From Bacteroidales bacterium (lineage in GTDB: Bacteria; Bacteroidota; Bacteroidia; Bacteroidales; UBA932): a stretch of 41,969 nt of DNA. Below are positions 21,816 to 30,122 of this stretch, one piece after another. Made by a program: the position numbers and the translations under genes. Below the pieces are notes generated by a model. It saw only the letters and a list, made by a program, of their open reading frames with translations. It did no database searches and was not told the origin of the DNA. The DNA is taken from assembly GCA_024401745.1 (NCBI GenBank), contig JAKSKK010000017.1, forward strand, positions 1-41,969, given 5' to 3'. Position 1 is the stretch's first letter; every line of letters begins with the position of its first letter.

Positions 21816-24800
21816 ATGGCACTCCCCTACTCCCTGGCACACCCCCTGGAGCAGTTCCAGACGCACAGACAGGCCGGCAGCTGGTCAAAGGCAGCCAACT
21901 ACATGCTCGACTTCCTCGAAGTCAGCAGCCAGTACGTATCCATCGTGCTGCTCGGAAAAATCCGGGATCACGTCCTGGCAGGAGCGTCTCCCGACGAAGC
22001 CTGCGTCAAGGTAGTGAGCAAGATAGACGCCAAGCGGCCTCTCTCGTTCGGCGACTGGTGCAACGACATACTCCCTGTCGTGATGCAGTCGGCCTCGGCC
22101 GCGCTGCCTGACGACCCTGTTGTAATGAGCATATCGGCAGTCATCAACAGGAAGCGCAACATCTTCCTCGGAGGCAAGGGAGAGCAGAGCATGGTACAGG
22201 TCAGGAACGAGTACAAGGGCCATAGCACCACGCTGTCGGAAGCCATCTACAAGGATGTCGTGGAATCTCTGCTACCCCGCCTTGACACCTGGGCCGAAGC
22301 GCTGCAGGCTCTGGAGGATTATGACGGCGAAGCCAGCCTCTACCCTCTCATACACACCGACGAGCAGGGGCACGTATACGTGTTCCAGTCGCTCAAGGAG
22401 GAGAGCGTTTCATTCATATCGGCTGACGAAGACGCCCTGACATACATAGGAGAACGGTACAACAAGGACTTCGATGCCTGGATGCAGGTGCTGGTGCCGT
22501 CCTTCGACATTTCCAAGGACCTCAACTGGGATGAGTACGTGGCTCTCATGCACGGTCTGTGCGACCGCTACATGAAGCGCATCTACGCCCAGAAGAAATA
22601 CAACCGCGAACTCTTCGTGGAGCGCGACGCCCTCTCGGCAGGATTCAGCGCATTCGTCAATTCCGGCAAGAGCATCTTCCCTCTCCTCGGAGAGGCCGGT
22701 CAGGGCAAGACCAACCAGCTCTGCCACTGGACCGAGACCCTGCAGGAAGCCGGGGAGGCCGTGATGATCTTCTCGGGCTCCGACTTTGCCGAGATGACGC
22801 TCAGCGACCAGCTCAGGGAAAGCTTCGGCATCTCCCGCAGGAAACAGATCACCAGACTCACCGAGCCTCTGCAGAAACTTGCCGCCGAGCAGGACAGGAA
22901 GGTCTACGTCTTCTTCGACGCTGTGAACGAGTGCATAGCCTATCCCGGCAAAACAGACGACACTGACGGCCCCCTGATGCTGTTCAGGGAGATATGCGAG
23001 GTGTTCGGGAAGCCCGGATACTCCAACTTCAGGGTCCTCTTCACCTGCCGCAACTATACCTGGCATCAGAGGCTCGCCCCAGAGCTCAGCCGCATGGACA
23101 GTTCAATGTTCTTCAACCGTGGCACCGAAGACGAGATGTCGGTGCGCGGCTTCTCCGATTCCGAGGTCGAGAAGGCCTACGGCATCTACGGGGAACTGTA
23201 CCAGATGGCAACAGGATTCGGCGAGCTCGAGCGAAGCTGCGTGCTGAGGCTCAAGGATCCCCTGCTGCTGAAGATCGCCTGCACCAACTACCTCGGCAAG
23301 GAACTTCCGACCGACAATGCCCAGTACTGCTCAATAGCCATGTGGCGCAGGATGATGCAGGACATCGCATCGTCATACGCCGGACGTCGCCAGAAGGAGA
23401 CCATAGCCGAGATGAGCCGCATACTGCTGGAGCGCTACGAATCCGGCACCCCGGCAGACTCGCTGCTAATGAGTGAGCTGCGCAGGGCTTATTCCTGCCC
23501 TGATGACCCGCAGCACGGCATAGCGTCGCTGATATTCAAGAAAGACGGCACCACCATCGCGTTCGGAGAGCTGCTGAACAAGCCTGAAAGGCCCATACTC
23601 CGCCTCATCGATGGAGAGAAGATCCAGTTCATCTACGAGCGCTTCCTCGAATACCAGATGGCGAGGGCGTACTACGAAAGAGAGGCTGCCGCACTGCCGG
23701 AAGGCGCGAACATCGCGGCCGAGACCATAGTCGGAACCATCCGGAAGGCGGCCATGAACGAAGTGTTCATGGAGACCATGAGCTGCGTGCTCACAATGGA
23801 CTACGCCAATACCGGCAACCCTGAGACCCTCATACGGCTGATACAGGAGTTCGGCGACGACTTCACCGTCCTGACCCTGGTGACCGACGTGATGAACACG
23901 CTCGTGGCCGAGAACTATGAAGAGAAGCTGTTCTCGCTGGAGCGCACCCTCATGACCAGCATGGATCCCGCCACAGCGGCCCTTGTGAAGGAATACAATG
24001 AAGTCTGCAGGAAGATAGGCGCCAACAAGGCCGATTCCGAAGTCATTGCAAGGCACAAGGTGCTTTCGGCAAGCCTCACGCCCTTCATAAGGATGAGAGA
24101 ACTGGCATCATCCACCCTGATAAACGGCGTATTCCTGACTGACTACTGCAACGAGGACCTTTATCGGGAGGACCCCTACAGGCTTTTCGAGCTCCTCATA
24201 GACGAATCCATCTCCGAAGTCAGGGACAACACATGCATGCTCGTCTACTACCTCTTCAACAAGACGCATACGAGCAGCTATTCTCCCCTGAAAGAGAATG
24301 TCACGGAGCGCATCGTACGCAGGATGCTGTCGTCGGTCACGAGGAATCCACTGATGAAGACCGTGGCCGTGAAGAAGGTCCGAGACCGCGCCGTGGCCAT
24401 ACTTGAATCGGGTGTCAGGCTCAACGTACTGATGATCATCGACATGCTCCTGGGCGGAAGGAAAGAGGACAGGGAAAGGATATCCGGGCTGCTTGACGAG
24501 ATAACCGACATATTCAGCTACTTCACCCTGAAGTTCAGGCTGGTGAAGATGCTGATGCCCTTCTTCGACTGGATCATGAGACGCCAGTTCACCTTCCAGT
24601 CGGCATACGTCAACAATGTCATTGAATACCAGACCTTCTGGGATGACAGCGTGGTCCCTGTGCAGGGCTCGGCAGACCGCTGGGGCAGAGACGATTTCCG
24701 CGCACTGGCTCCCTTCATCGGATATTACTCCGACTACTTCTCTCCTGACGCCACAGCCAGCCCCGCAGACGCTCCGGACTTCGGGCCCATGGCTGAGCGT

Positions 24801-25760
24801 GTGCTGCAGGCATATCAGACCGGCGACAGCCTGTCATACTTTGCCCTCGAGAGAATAATGGTCATCATAGCCGTGGCTGACTGGGATGCCGTGCAGCCTC
24901 TGATGGAGCAGCTGCGCTACGGCAGTCTCCGGCAGACCGAATACTTCGACTACACCCAGATGTCCATCATCTACACCCTGTACCAGATGGGCATGAAGAT
25001 GCCACAGATGCCGGACTTCGTGTGGGAGATGCTGGAAGAATGGTGCGTCGACTGGACCAGACGCTGCAGGGGCTATTTCAAGGGACGCAACAGTTTCAAG
25101 GCCAACCCGCTGCAGCTTTACAAGAGGAATGTGATGACCTGGTACGCAATGGTCTACGCCCACAGGCACGGCGATGCCGAAGACGAGACCGGGAAGAGCG
25201 TCCCTGCATTCAGGGCCCTCATTTCGGAGGCTCTCCTGAACAGGGACAAGGAGCTTCTCGTGCATCTCATCAACAACATCTCCGAACTTGTGTCCGACTC
25301 CGGGTACATCAACACCGCACTGGACCTGCTCAAGCAGGTGCTGTCAGGAATAGACAGCCAGGCCGTGCTCGACAGCTTCGAGGCGAATGCCAGCAGCAGA
25401 TACCCCGACACTTCCGAGAGCATCGTGGCCCTGGTCGGCAAGGTCCTCGGTACGGCAAAGAACTACTTCCCCCGCGAAGTCAACCGCTTCATGAAGAAGG
25501 ACGCGCAGGCTCTCACTTTCCCGGGCCTCGCAGGATACAGGGACGAGATACTCGGATTCAACCCTGGCGGTGAGAAGCTTTCCGACCTGTTCACTCACAA
25601 GTTCGGCAACTTCGTGATATGGTCGCTCATCAACGAGAAGGCGGTGAACGAAGTTGCTGGAGAAGTGCTGGATGCGGCAGCCGCTGCACCGGACAGCATC
25701 AAATGGTTCGACAGGACCATACGCATAGTATTCAGACGCATGTTCAAGATCAAGATATGA
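21816..25760 (+). CDS. Large NACHT/STAND-type NTPase, possible anti-phage or stress sensor
   Basis: 1314 residues. N-terminal helical domain (1-170) with RNEYKGH (Arg130, His136), similar to the Rx4-6H motif of HEPN domains; then about 100 unassigned residues. The NTPase core has Walker A GEAGQGKT (292-299), Walker B KVYVFFDAVNE (362-372) with the DAxxE pattern of NACHT proteins, a sensor arginine in VLFTCR (412) and the NACHT-like DPLLLKIACT (481-490). About 750 residues follow, rich in helix-forming segments and fitting a helical-repeat sensor, but without a repeat I can define. No membrane helix or signal peptide. GC content and codon use look like the neighbours. It is flanked by a two-helix membrane protein (2 bases upstream) and a GDPD gene (ATGA overlap). 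Confidence 0.8.
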   Translation: MALPYSLAHPLEQFQTHRQAGSWSKAANYMLDFLEVSSQYVSIVLLGKIRDHVLAGASPDEACVKVVSKIDAKRPLSFGDWCNDILPVVMQSASAALPDDPVVMSISAVINRKRNIFLGGKGEQSMVQVRNEYKGHSTTLSEAIYKDVVESLLPRLDTWAEALQALEDYDGEASLYPLIHTDEQGHVYVFQSLKEESVSFISADEDALTYIGERYNKDFDAWMQVLVPSFDISKDLNWDEYVALMHGLCDRYMKRIYAQKKYNRELFVERDALSAGFSAFVNSGKSIFPLLGEAGQGKTNQLCHWTETLQEAGEAVMIFSGSDFAEMTLSDQLRESFGISRRKQITRLTEPLQKLAAEQDRKVYVFFDAVNECIAYPGKTDDTDGPLMLFREICEVFGKPGYSNFRVLFTCRNYTWHQRLAPELSRMDSSMFFNRGTEDEMSVRGFSDSEVEKAYGIYGELYQMATGFGELERSCVLRLKDPLLLKIACTNYLGKELPTDNAQYCSIAMWRRMMQDIASSYAGRRQKETIAEMSRILLERYESGTPADSLLMSELRRAYSCPDDPQHGIASLIFKKDGTTIAFGELLNKPERPILRLIDGEKIQFIYERFLEYQMARAYYEREAAALPEGANIAAETIVGTIRKAAMNEVFMETMSCVLTMDYANTGNPETLIRLIQEFGDDFTVLTLVTDVMNTLVAENYEEKLFSLERTLMTSMDPATAALVKEYNEVCRKIGANKADSEVIARHKVLSASLTPFIRMRELASSTLINGVFLTDYCNEDLYREDPYRLFELLIDESISEVRDNTCMLVYYLFNKTHTSSYSPLKENVTERIVRRMLSSVTRNPLMKTVAVKKVRDRAVAILESGVRLNVLMIIDMLLGGRKEDRERISGLLDEITDIFSYFTLKFRLVKMLMPFFDWIMRRQFTFQSAYVNNVIEYQTFWDDSVVPVQGSADRWGRDDFRALAPFIGYYSDYFSPDATASPADAPDFGPMAERVLQAYQTGDSLSYFALERIMVIIAVADWDAVQPLMEQLRYGSLRQTEYFDYTQMSIIYTLYQMGMKMPQMPDFVWEMLEEWCVDWTRRCRGYFKGRNSFKANPLQLYKRNVMTWYAMVYAHRHGDAEDETGKSVPAFRALISEALLNRDKELLVHLINNISELVSDSGYINTALDLLKQVLSGIDSQAVLDSFEANASSRYPDTSESIVALVGKVLGTAKNYFPREVNRFMKKDAQALTFPGLAGYRDEILGFNPGGEKLSDLFTHKFGNFVIWSLINEKAVNEVAGEVLDAAAAAPDSIKWFDRTIRIVFRRMFKIKI

Positions 25761-26554
25761 AGAAACTGATATTGGCACTGGCAGTTCTTTCAAGTGTCAG
25801 CTGCAGTTCACAGAATGGAGGGAACACAGACATGAAGATAGTAGCACATAGAGGAGGAGCCCTGATCGGGAATGAGAACACCCTGTCAGCCTTCAGCAAA
25901 GGACTGGAGGCAGGGGCTGACATGATAGAGCTGGACGTCCACCTGACATCTGACGGAGCAGTCGTGGTCTGCCATGACGACAGCATAGACCGCACCACCG
26001 ACGGCAAAGGCAGGATAGAAGACATGACACTGGATCAGTTCAAGAGCGCAAAGGCACTTGACAGAGAGTCCGGCCAGCCTACCGAGGAGCCGCTCCCCAC
26101 TCTGGAAGAAGCACTCGACCTTATTCATGGCAAGGCAGGGATCCTGCTGGAAATCAAGAAGTTTCACAAGGGCCAGTACGAAGGTATCGAGCAGAAGGTC
26201 CTTGATCTTGTCAATGCCAAGGGCATGCATGACGACGTGACCCTGCAGTCCTTTGACGACAGCATCCTAAGAAAGATTCATGAACTTGATCCGGGCATGA
26301 GAATCGAGAAGCTGATAATATGCCGCCCGCTCCCCGGGCTCTGCATCGACAACGGCCTCAGCACATTCTCATTCAGGAAATACGACTTCTGCGCATCCAT
26401 CAATTCCATGCGCGCACTCACTTCAAGACATTTCGTAAAGAAGTGCCACAAGGCAGGCAAGGAGATCAAGATATGGACCGTCAACTCCCCCGACAAGGTC
26501 ATACCGGGAGTGGACGCCGTGATCAGCAACCGTCCGGACCTGTTCAGGAAATAG
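25757..26554 (+). CDS. Glycerophosphodiester phosphodiesterase, probable lipoprotein
   Basis: 265 residues from the ATG at 25757, which overlaps the NTPase stop as ATGA. It hydrolyses glycerophosphodiesters to glycerol-3-phosphate plus an alcohol, presumably in the envelope. The N-terminus MKKLILALAVLSSVSCSSQ looks like a lipoprotein signal with Cys16, although the lipobox is weak (Ser at -3). Catalytic motifs: HRGG (His31), ENT (Glu40), ELD (Glu58, Asp60) and CHDD (His73), all in a TIM-barrel family. Its product would feed the GlpABC system elsewhere in the window. It may belong to the NTPase operon only by position. The stop overlaps the convergent msrA-proX gene by 11 bases. Confidence 0.9.
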   Translation: MKKLILALAVLSSVSCSSQNGGNTDMKIVAHRGGALIGNENTLSAFSKGLEAGADMIELDVHLTSDGAVVVCHDDSIDRTTDGKGRIEDMTLDQFKSAKALDRESGQPTEEPLPTLEEALDLIHGKAGILLEIKKFHKGQYEGIEQKVLDLVNAKGMHDDVTLQSFDDSILRKIHELDPGMRIEKLIICRPLPGLCIDNGLSTFSFRKYDFCASINSMRALTSRHFVKKCHKAGKEIKIWTVNSPDKVIPGVDAVISNRPDLFRK

Positions 26555-27665
26555 AGTCCGGATTGCAGTCAAGCCACTCGTACTCCCCTCCCCATATCTC
26601 AAGGAAACGCAGGAAGTCCTCCCGCGCAATGACCACCGATGCCGTGTTGTCGCATGGGTGGAAGCTGATGCGGGCAGCAGCCATGAGGTCCTGATCAATA
26701 TAGAACTTGACTCTATGGCCATTCTCGAACAATTCCTTATCGTTCCCTGCGGAATGCTCGTTAGCAGGCAGCGACCGAAGGGAGCCGGGGGACGTTATGA
26801 GGGCAGAGCCCCCATCAAAAGCGAAGCGTCGTTCGGGCTGATCATTGATCAGGCCGAATGGCGAAACGCTACCGGGGCGCAGACCTAAGCAGCGGGACAT
26901 CCTTTCAGGCGATGCGAAGGACAGCTTGCCCTGATGCAGGCGATGCTCGAGGGAATGGATGTCAAGTTCCTTGTGGCACTCGAAGCTTATCAGATAATGC
27001 CTGTTGCCCTTGTGGTTGCGCATGAAAAGGTTCTTGCAGTGCACAGCCTTGATGTCCTTCCAGTATTCCAGAGCCTTCTCTATCGTGGAGAGAGGCGGAT
27101 GGAAGTATATCTCGTATGGCAGGTTGTTGGCCTCCAGGAAATCACGGACACGGCGCATGGGGCATCTCGCTCCTCTTGACAGATCGAAGAGGGCTGCCGG
27201 CAGGTGACAGTATCCGTCAGGATTCTTGTCAAGGTAGTCCTGATGGTACTCCTCGGCAGGATAGAAGCACTTGAGAGGCAGGACCTCGACGGCAAGCGGC
27301 TCGCTGTACTTGCGTGCCTCACCCTCGAAAATGTAGTCAATGACATCGCGGTCCTCGGGATTCTCGTAATAGATTCCCGTGCGGTAGCGAGTTCCGCTGT
27401 CCTCGCCCTGCTGGTTGACGCTCACGGGATCGATGGCCTTGAAATACATCTCTACGAGGAATGCAAGGCTCAGTCTGTCAGGGTCATACTCCACCTCGAC
27501 AGTCTCGGCATGGCCGGTGGTGTCGGTGTATACCAGTTTGTACGAGGGTGCCTCGACGTCACCGTTGGCAAAGCCCACGCGGGTGGATACCACTCCGTAA
27601 ATCCTTTTCAGAAAATGCTCGGCGCCCCAGAAGCAGCCGCCTGCAAGGTATATCTTCTTTGTCAT
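26544..27665 (-). CDS. msrA: MsrA-ProX fusion: methionine sulfoxide reductase A plus prolyl-tRNA editing domain, with in-frame insertion
   Basis: 373 residues. Residues 1-165 are MsrA, which reduces methionine-S-sulfoxide in proteins: catalytic Cys11 in GGCFWG, then GHAETVEVEYDP, and Cys153 as a candidate resolving residue. Residues 170-373 match stand-alone ProX/YbaK enzymes that hydrolyse mischarged Ala-tRNA-Pro: HCKNLF with catalytic Lys211, LSFASPERM, GSVSPFGLIND, VKFYID and ISFHPCDNTA. Between LIND and VKFYID lie about 39 extra residues (278-316) that break a segment usually continuous in the family; see the separate entry. No msrB domain. The gene follows the ABC-F gene by 2 bases. Reading frame intact. 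Confidence 0.88.
   Translation of the reverse strand: MTKKIYLAGGCFWGAEHFLKRIYGVVSTRVGFANGDVEAPSYKLVYTDTTGHAETVEVEYDPDRLSLAFLVEMYFKAIDPVSVNQQGEDSGTRYRTGIYYENPEDRDVIDYIFEGEARKYSEPLAVEVLPLKCFYPAEEYHQDYLDKNPDGYCHLPAALFDLSRGARCPMRRVRDFLEANNLPYEIYFHPPLSTIEKALEYWKDIKAVHCKNLFMRNHKGNRHYLISFECHKELDIHSLEHRLHQGKLSFASPERMSRCLGLRPGSVSPFGLINDQPERRFAFDGGSALITSPGSLRSLPANEHSAGNDKELFENGHRVKFYIDQDLMAAARISFHPCDNTASVVIAREDFLRFLEIWGGEYEWLDCNPDSIS
26718..26834 (-). repeat. In-frame inserted segment of about 39 codons inside the ProX domain
   Basis: It encodes RRFAFDGGSALITSPGSLRS and following residues between ProX blocks that are normally adjacent. On the minus strand it contains short self-complementary stretches: GGGC-TCT-GCCC, a GGGGG/CCCCC pair and TTCC-GCA-GGGAA. 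Length, in-frame placement and local palindromes resemble protein-coding palindromic elements known in Rickettsia and Wolbachia. The boundaries are estimated from the protein alignment, so they may be off by several codons. No second copy was seen in this window. Confidence 0.5.
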
Positions 27666-27667
27666 GT

Positions 27668-29431
27668 TCAGATGCTGGAAAGCTCCAGCCAGCGCATTTC
27701 TTTCTCGTCAATGAGAGCAATCAGCTCCTGTATGCGTTCCGAGGACTTCTGCAGCTCGGCATACGCCAGTGTCCCTGAGCTCATGGCCTGCTCAAGCTCG
27801 CTCTTCTCCTGCTCCAGGACGGGCAGTTCTGCTTCAAGCGCCTCCAGCTCGCGCTGTTCCTTGAAGCTTAGCTTGCGCGGCTTGGGCTGGGCTGCAGGCT
27901 TGGGTGCGGCCGGCTTTGCCGCAGGCTTCTGCACCGCCTTCTGCCCGGCCTCGTAATCCTTTATATATGAGCGGTATTCGCTGAATGTACCTGTGAAGTC
28001 CTTGACCTTTCCTTCTCCGCAGAACACCAGCAGATGGTCTGCCACCCTGTCCATGAAGTGCCTGTCGTGAGATACTATCAGCAGCGTTCCCTTGAACTCC
28101 AGCAGATACTCCTCAAGGATGTTCAGGGTGACTATGTCGAGGTCGTTGGTCGGCTCGTCGAGGATGAGCAGGTTAGGCTCCTGCATGAGAATAGTCAGGA
28201 GGTAGAGCCTTCTCTTCTCGCCACCGGACAGCTTGCTGATGCGGGTATTGAGCATGTCGTGCGGGAAGAGGAAACGCCCCAGCAGGCGCGTGTCGTTCAC
28301 GGTCGCCAGCACGGTTTCGTCCTTCGTGAAGCTGATTCCGCTCTGCCTGTAGTAGCCGATCTTCAGCGACTCACCACGCTCGATTATTCCGGATGTGGGC
28401 TCCAGGCCACCCGTGAGCAGTTCGATGAAAGTGGTCTTGCCCACGCCGTTGCGGCCAACGATGCCCACCCTTTCGTAGCGCTGGAACTTATAGTCGAAGT
28501 CGCGCAGAAGAAACTTCCCGTCGCGCTCGAACGAAACCTTGCCGCAATCTATTATCTTGCTGCCAAGGCGGGACGCCGCGCCGACTCCATCAAGTGTGAT
28601 CTGCTTGGTCGTATAGACCTGCGCAGCCCTGTCGGCAAGCTCGTGGAAAGCGTTTATCCTATATTTTGCCTTGCCTGAGCGCGCGCACGGAGTGGCGTGT
28701 ATCCACTCAAGCTCACGGCGCAGCAGGTTGCGGACCTTGTCGGTCTCGGCATTGTAGTTGGCTATGCGCTCGTCACGCTTCTCAAGGTAGTTCTGATAGT
28801 TGCCACGGTAGGTGTACACGGCTCCGTGATCGAGCTCCATCACCGTATTGCACACACGGTCAAGGAAATAGCGGTCGTGCGTAACCATCAGCAGAGTGCA
28901 GCGGCTGCGACCGAGATAGCCTTCCAGGAATTCTATCGCCTCGATGTCGAGGTGGTTGGTGGGCTCGTCCATTATCAGGAACTCGGCATCCAGAGCCAGC
29001 AGTTCCGTCAGGGCGACGCGCTTGACCTCACCGCCGGAGAGTTCTCCCATCAGGCGGTCGGTACTGCCAAGCCGGAAGCCCGTGGCCAGCTCGCGCATGC
29101 GCTGCATGAAATCCTCCCTGTACTCGGGCGACATGCGCTCGGTCTGGGCATGGCTGTGAGAAACGATCTGCTGCTCGATGGTGAGTGCCTCGTCGTAGTC
29201 GTAGTCCTGCTCCAGGAATGCTATCCTGATATCCTTCAGGAAGAGTATCTTGCCGCCGGAATCGGACTTGTCCTCCCCTGCTAGGATACGCAGGAGCGAA
29301 GTCTTGCCCGTGCCGTTGGGCGCGATGAGCGCAATCTTGTCGCCCTCGTTGATGTTGAAGGCGATGTTCTCGAACAGCACTTTCTGCCCGTATGACTTGG
29401 AGATGTTCTCTATCTGAAGGAAACTGGCCAT
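27668..29431 (-). CDS. uup: ABC-F family ATPase, Uup-like
   Basis: 587 residues. Ribosome-associated ABC-F protein; Uup is linked to ribosome assembly and to genome stability (transposon excision). Two ATPase domains: Walker A APNGTGKTS and GRNGVGKTT, signatures LSGGEVKR and LSGGEKRR, Walker B FLIMDEPTNHLD and LLILDEPTNDLD. After the second domain come a Lys/Pro/Ala linker (about 500-525) and a C-terminal coiled coil (about 527-587), the DNA-binding type tail that separates Uup from EttA. It is second to ettA as an ABC-F gene in this window. Probably co-transcribed with msrA-proX. Confidence 0.88.
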   Translation of the reverse strand: MASFLQIENISKSYGQKVLFENIAFNINEGDKIALIAPNGTGKTSLLRILAGEDKSDSGGKILFLKDIRIAFLEQDYDYDEALTIEQQIVSHSHAQTERMSPEYREDFMQRMRELATGFRLGSTDRLMGELSGGEVKRVALTELLALDAEFLIMDEPTNHLDIEAIEFLEGYLGRSRCTLLMVTHDRYFLDRVCNTVMELDHGAVYTYRGNYQNYLEKRDERIANYNAETDKVRNLLRRELEWIHATPCARSGKAKYRINAFHELADRAAQVYTTKQITLDGVGAASRLGSKIIDCGKVSFERDGKFLLRDFDYKFQRYERVGIVGRNGVGKTTFIELLTGGLEPTSGIIERGESLKIGYYRQSGISFTKDETVLATVNDTRLLGRFLFPHDMLNTRISKLSGGEKRRLYLLTILMQEPNLLILDEPTNDLDIVTLNILEEYLLEFKGTLLIVSHDRHFMDRVADHLLVFCGEGKVKDFTGTFSEYRSYIKDYEAGQKAVQKPAAKPAAPKPAAQPKPRKLSFKEQRELEALEAELPVLEQEKSELEQAMSSGTLAYAELQKSSERIQELIALIDEKEMRWLELSSI

Positions 29432-29441
29432 AATACTTCCA

Positions 29442-29449
29442 CAAAAATA
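29442..29449 (-). promoter_or_regulatory. -7 box of the uup-msrA unit
   Basis: TATTTTTG on the minus strand matches TAnnTTTG, 10 bases before the ATG at 29431, so the leader should be only a few bases. It is back to back with the box at 29471. Confidence 0.5.
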
Positions 29450-29470
29450 GCACTAAAAGTGCAAATAATG

Positions 29471-29478
29471 TATATTTG
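29471..29478 (+). promoter_or_regulatory. -7 box of the CBM9-like gene
   Basis: TATATTTG matches TAnnTTTG, 26 bases before the ATG at 29505. Confidence 0.6.
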
Positions 29479-29504
29479 TATCTATAACCAAACACAGAAG
29501 AAAG

Positions 29505-30119
29505 ATGCAGAAGAATATCAACGTTCCCAAAGTCAGCAGTTTTGATGAACTCGGCAGCTTCGCCGCAATCGCAGTCGACCGCGTTCCCTGGCCCGAGCAG
29601 TTCCCCCTGAAACCGGAAGTTACCGCAAGGCTCGCCCACACCGACAAAGCCCTCCTCATCCGTTTCGACGTAAAGGAGAATGGCGTCCGTGCCGTCTGCA
29701 CCGAAGCCAACGGTCCCGTCTGGGAAGATGACTGCGTCGAATTCTTCGTGAAGGATCCTGACAGCAGGTATTATTTCAATTTCGAGAACAACTGCATAGG
29801 CGTAGGCCTTGCGGCAAAAAGACTGTCAAGGGATGAGTTCGAGTTCCTGGGCGACACTGCGGCAGCCAGAATCAGGCGCTGCGCCTCCCTGCCCTGCCAG
29901 CCTGTCGACATCGACGGCCCTCAGGCATGGTGCCTCACAATAGAAATTCCCTTCGAGGTCCTCGACTGCCCTGAAAAGCCGGAAACTCTCCTGGCAAACT
30001 TCTACAAGTGCGGAGATAAGACAAAACAGGCTCACTTCCTCTGCTGGAATCCCATAGAGACAGTGAAGCCTGATTTCCATCGTCCCGAATTCTTCGGGAA
30101 GCTGAACCTCGAGTGGTAG
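29505..30119 (+). CDS. Carbohydrate-binding family 9-like (CBM9/DOMON fold) protein
   Basis: 204 residues with no signal peptide or membrane segment, so probably cytoplasmic. The sequence follows the stand-alone CBM9-like family of Bacteroidota: ARLAHTDKALLIRFDVKE, VWEDDCVEFFVKDPD, YYFNFENNCIGVGL, LTIEIPFEVL, ANFYKCGDK and a closing HRPEFFGKLNLEW. A beta-sandwich that in secreted enzymes binds reducing ends of glycans; the role of the free cytoplasmic form is unknown. Monocistronic: it has its own promoter and a convergent neighbour 3 bases beyond its stop. Confidence 0.75.
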   Translation: MQKNINVPKVSSFDELGSFAAIAVDRVPWPEQFPLKPEVTARLAHTDKALLIRFDVKENGVRAVCTEANGPVWEDDCVEFFVKDPDSRYYFNFENNCIGVGLAAKRLSRDEFEFLGDTAAARIRRCASLPCQPVDIDGPQAWCLTIEIPFEVLDCPEKPETLLANFYKCGDKTKQAHFLCWNPIETVKPDFHRPEFFGKLNLEW

Positions 30120-30122
30120 AGA

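Noticed and set aside
20413-26554. Classic integrase-type genomic island with att repeats
   Set aside because: No integrase, no second copy of the tRNA 3' end and no base-composition shift were seen.
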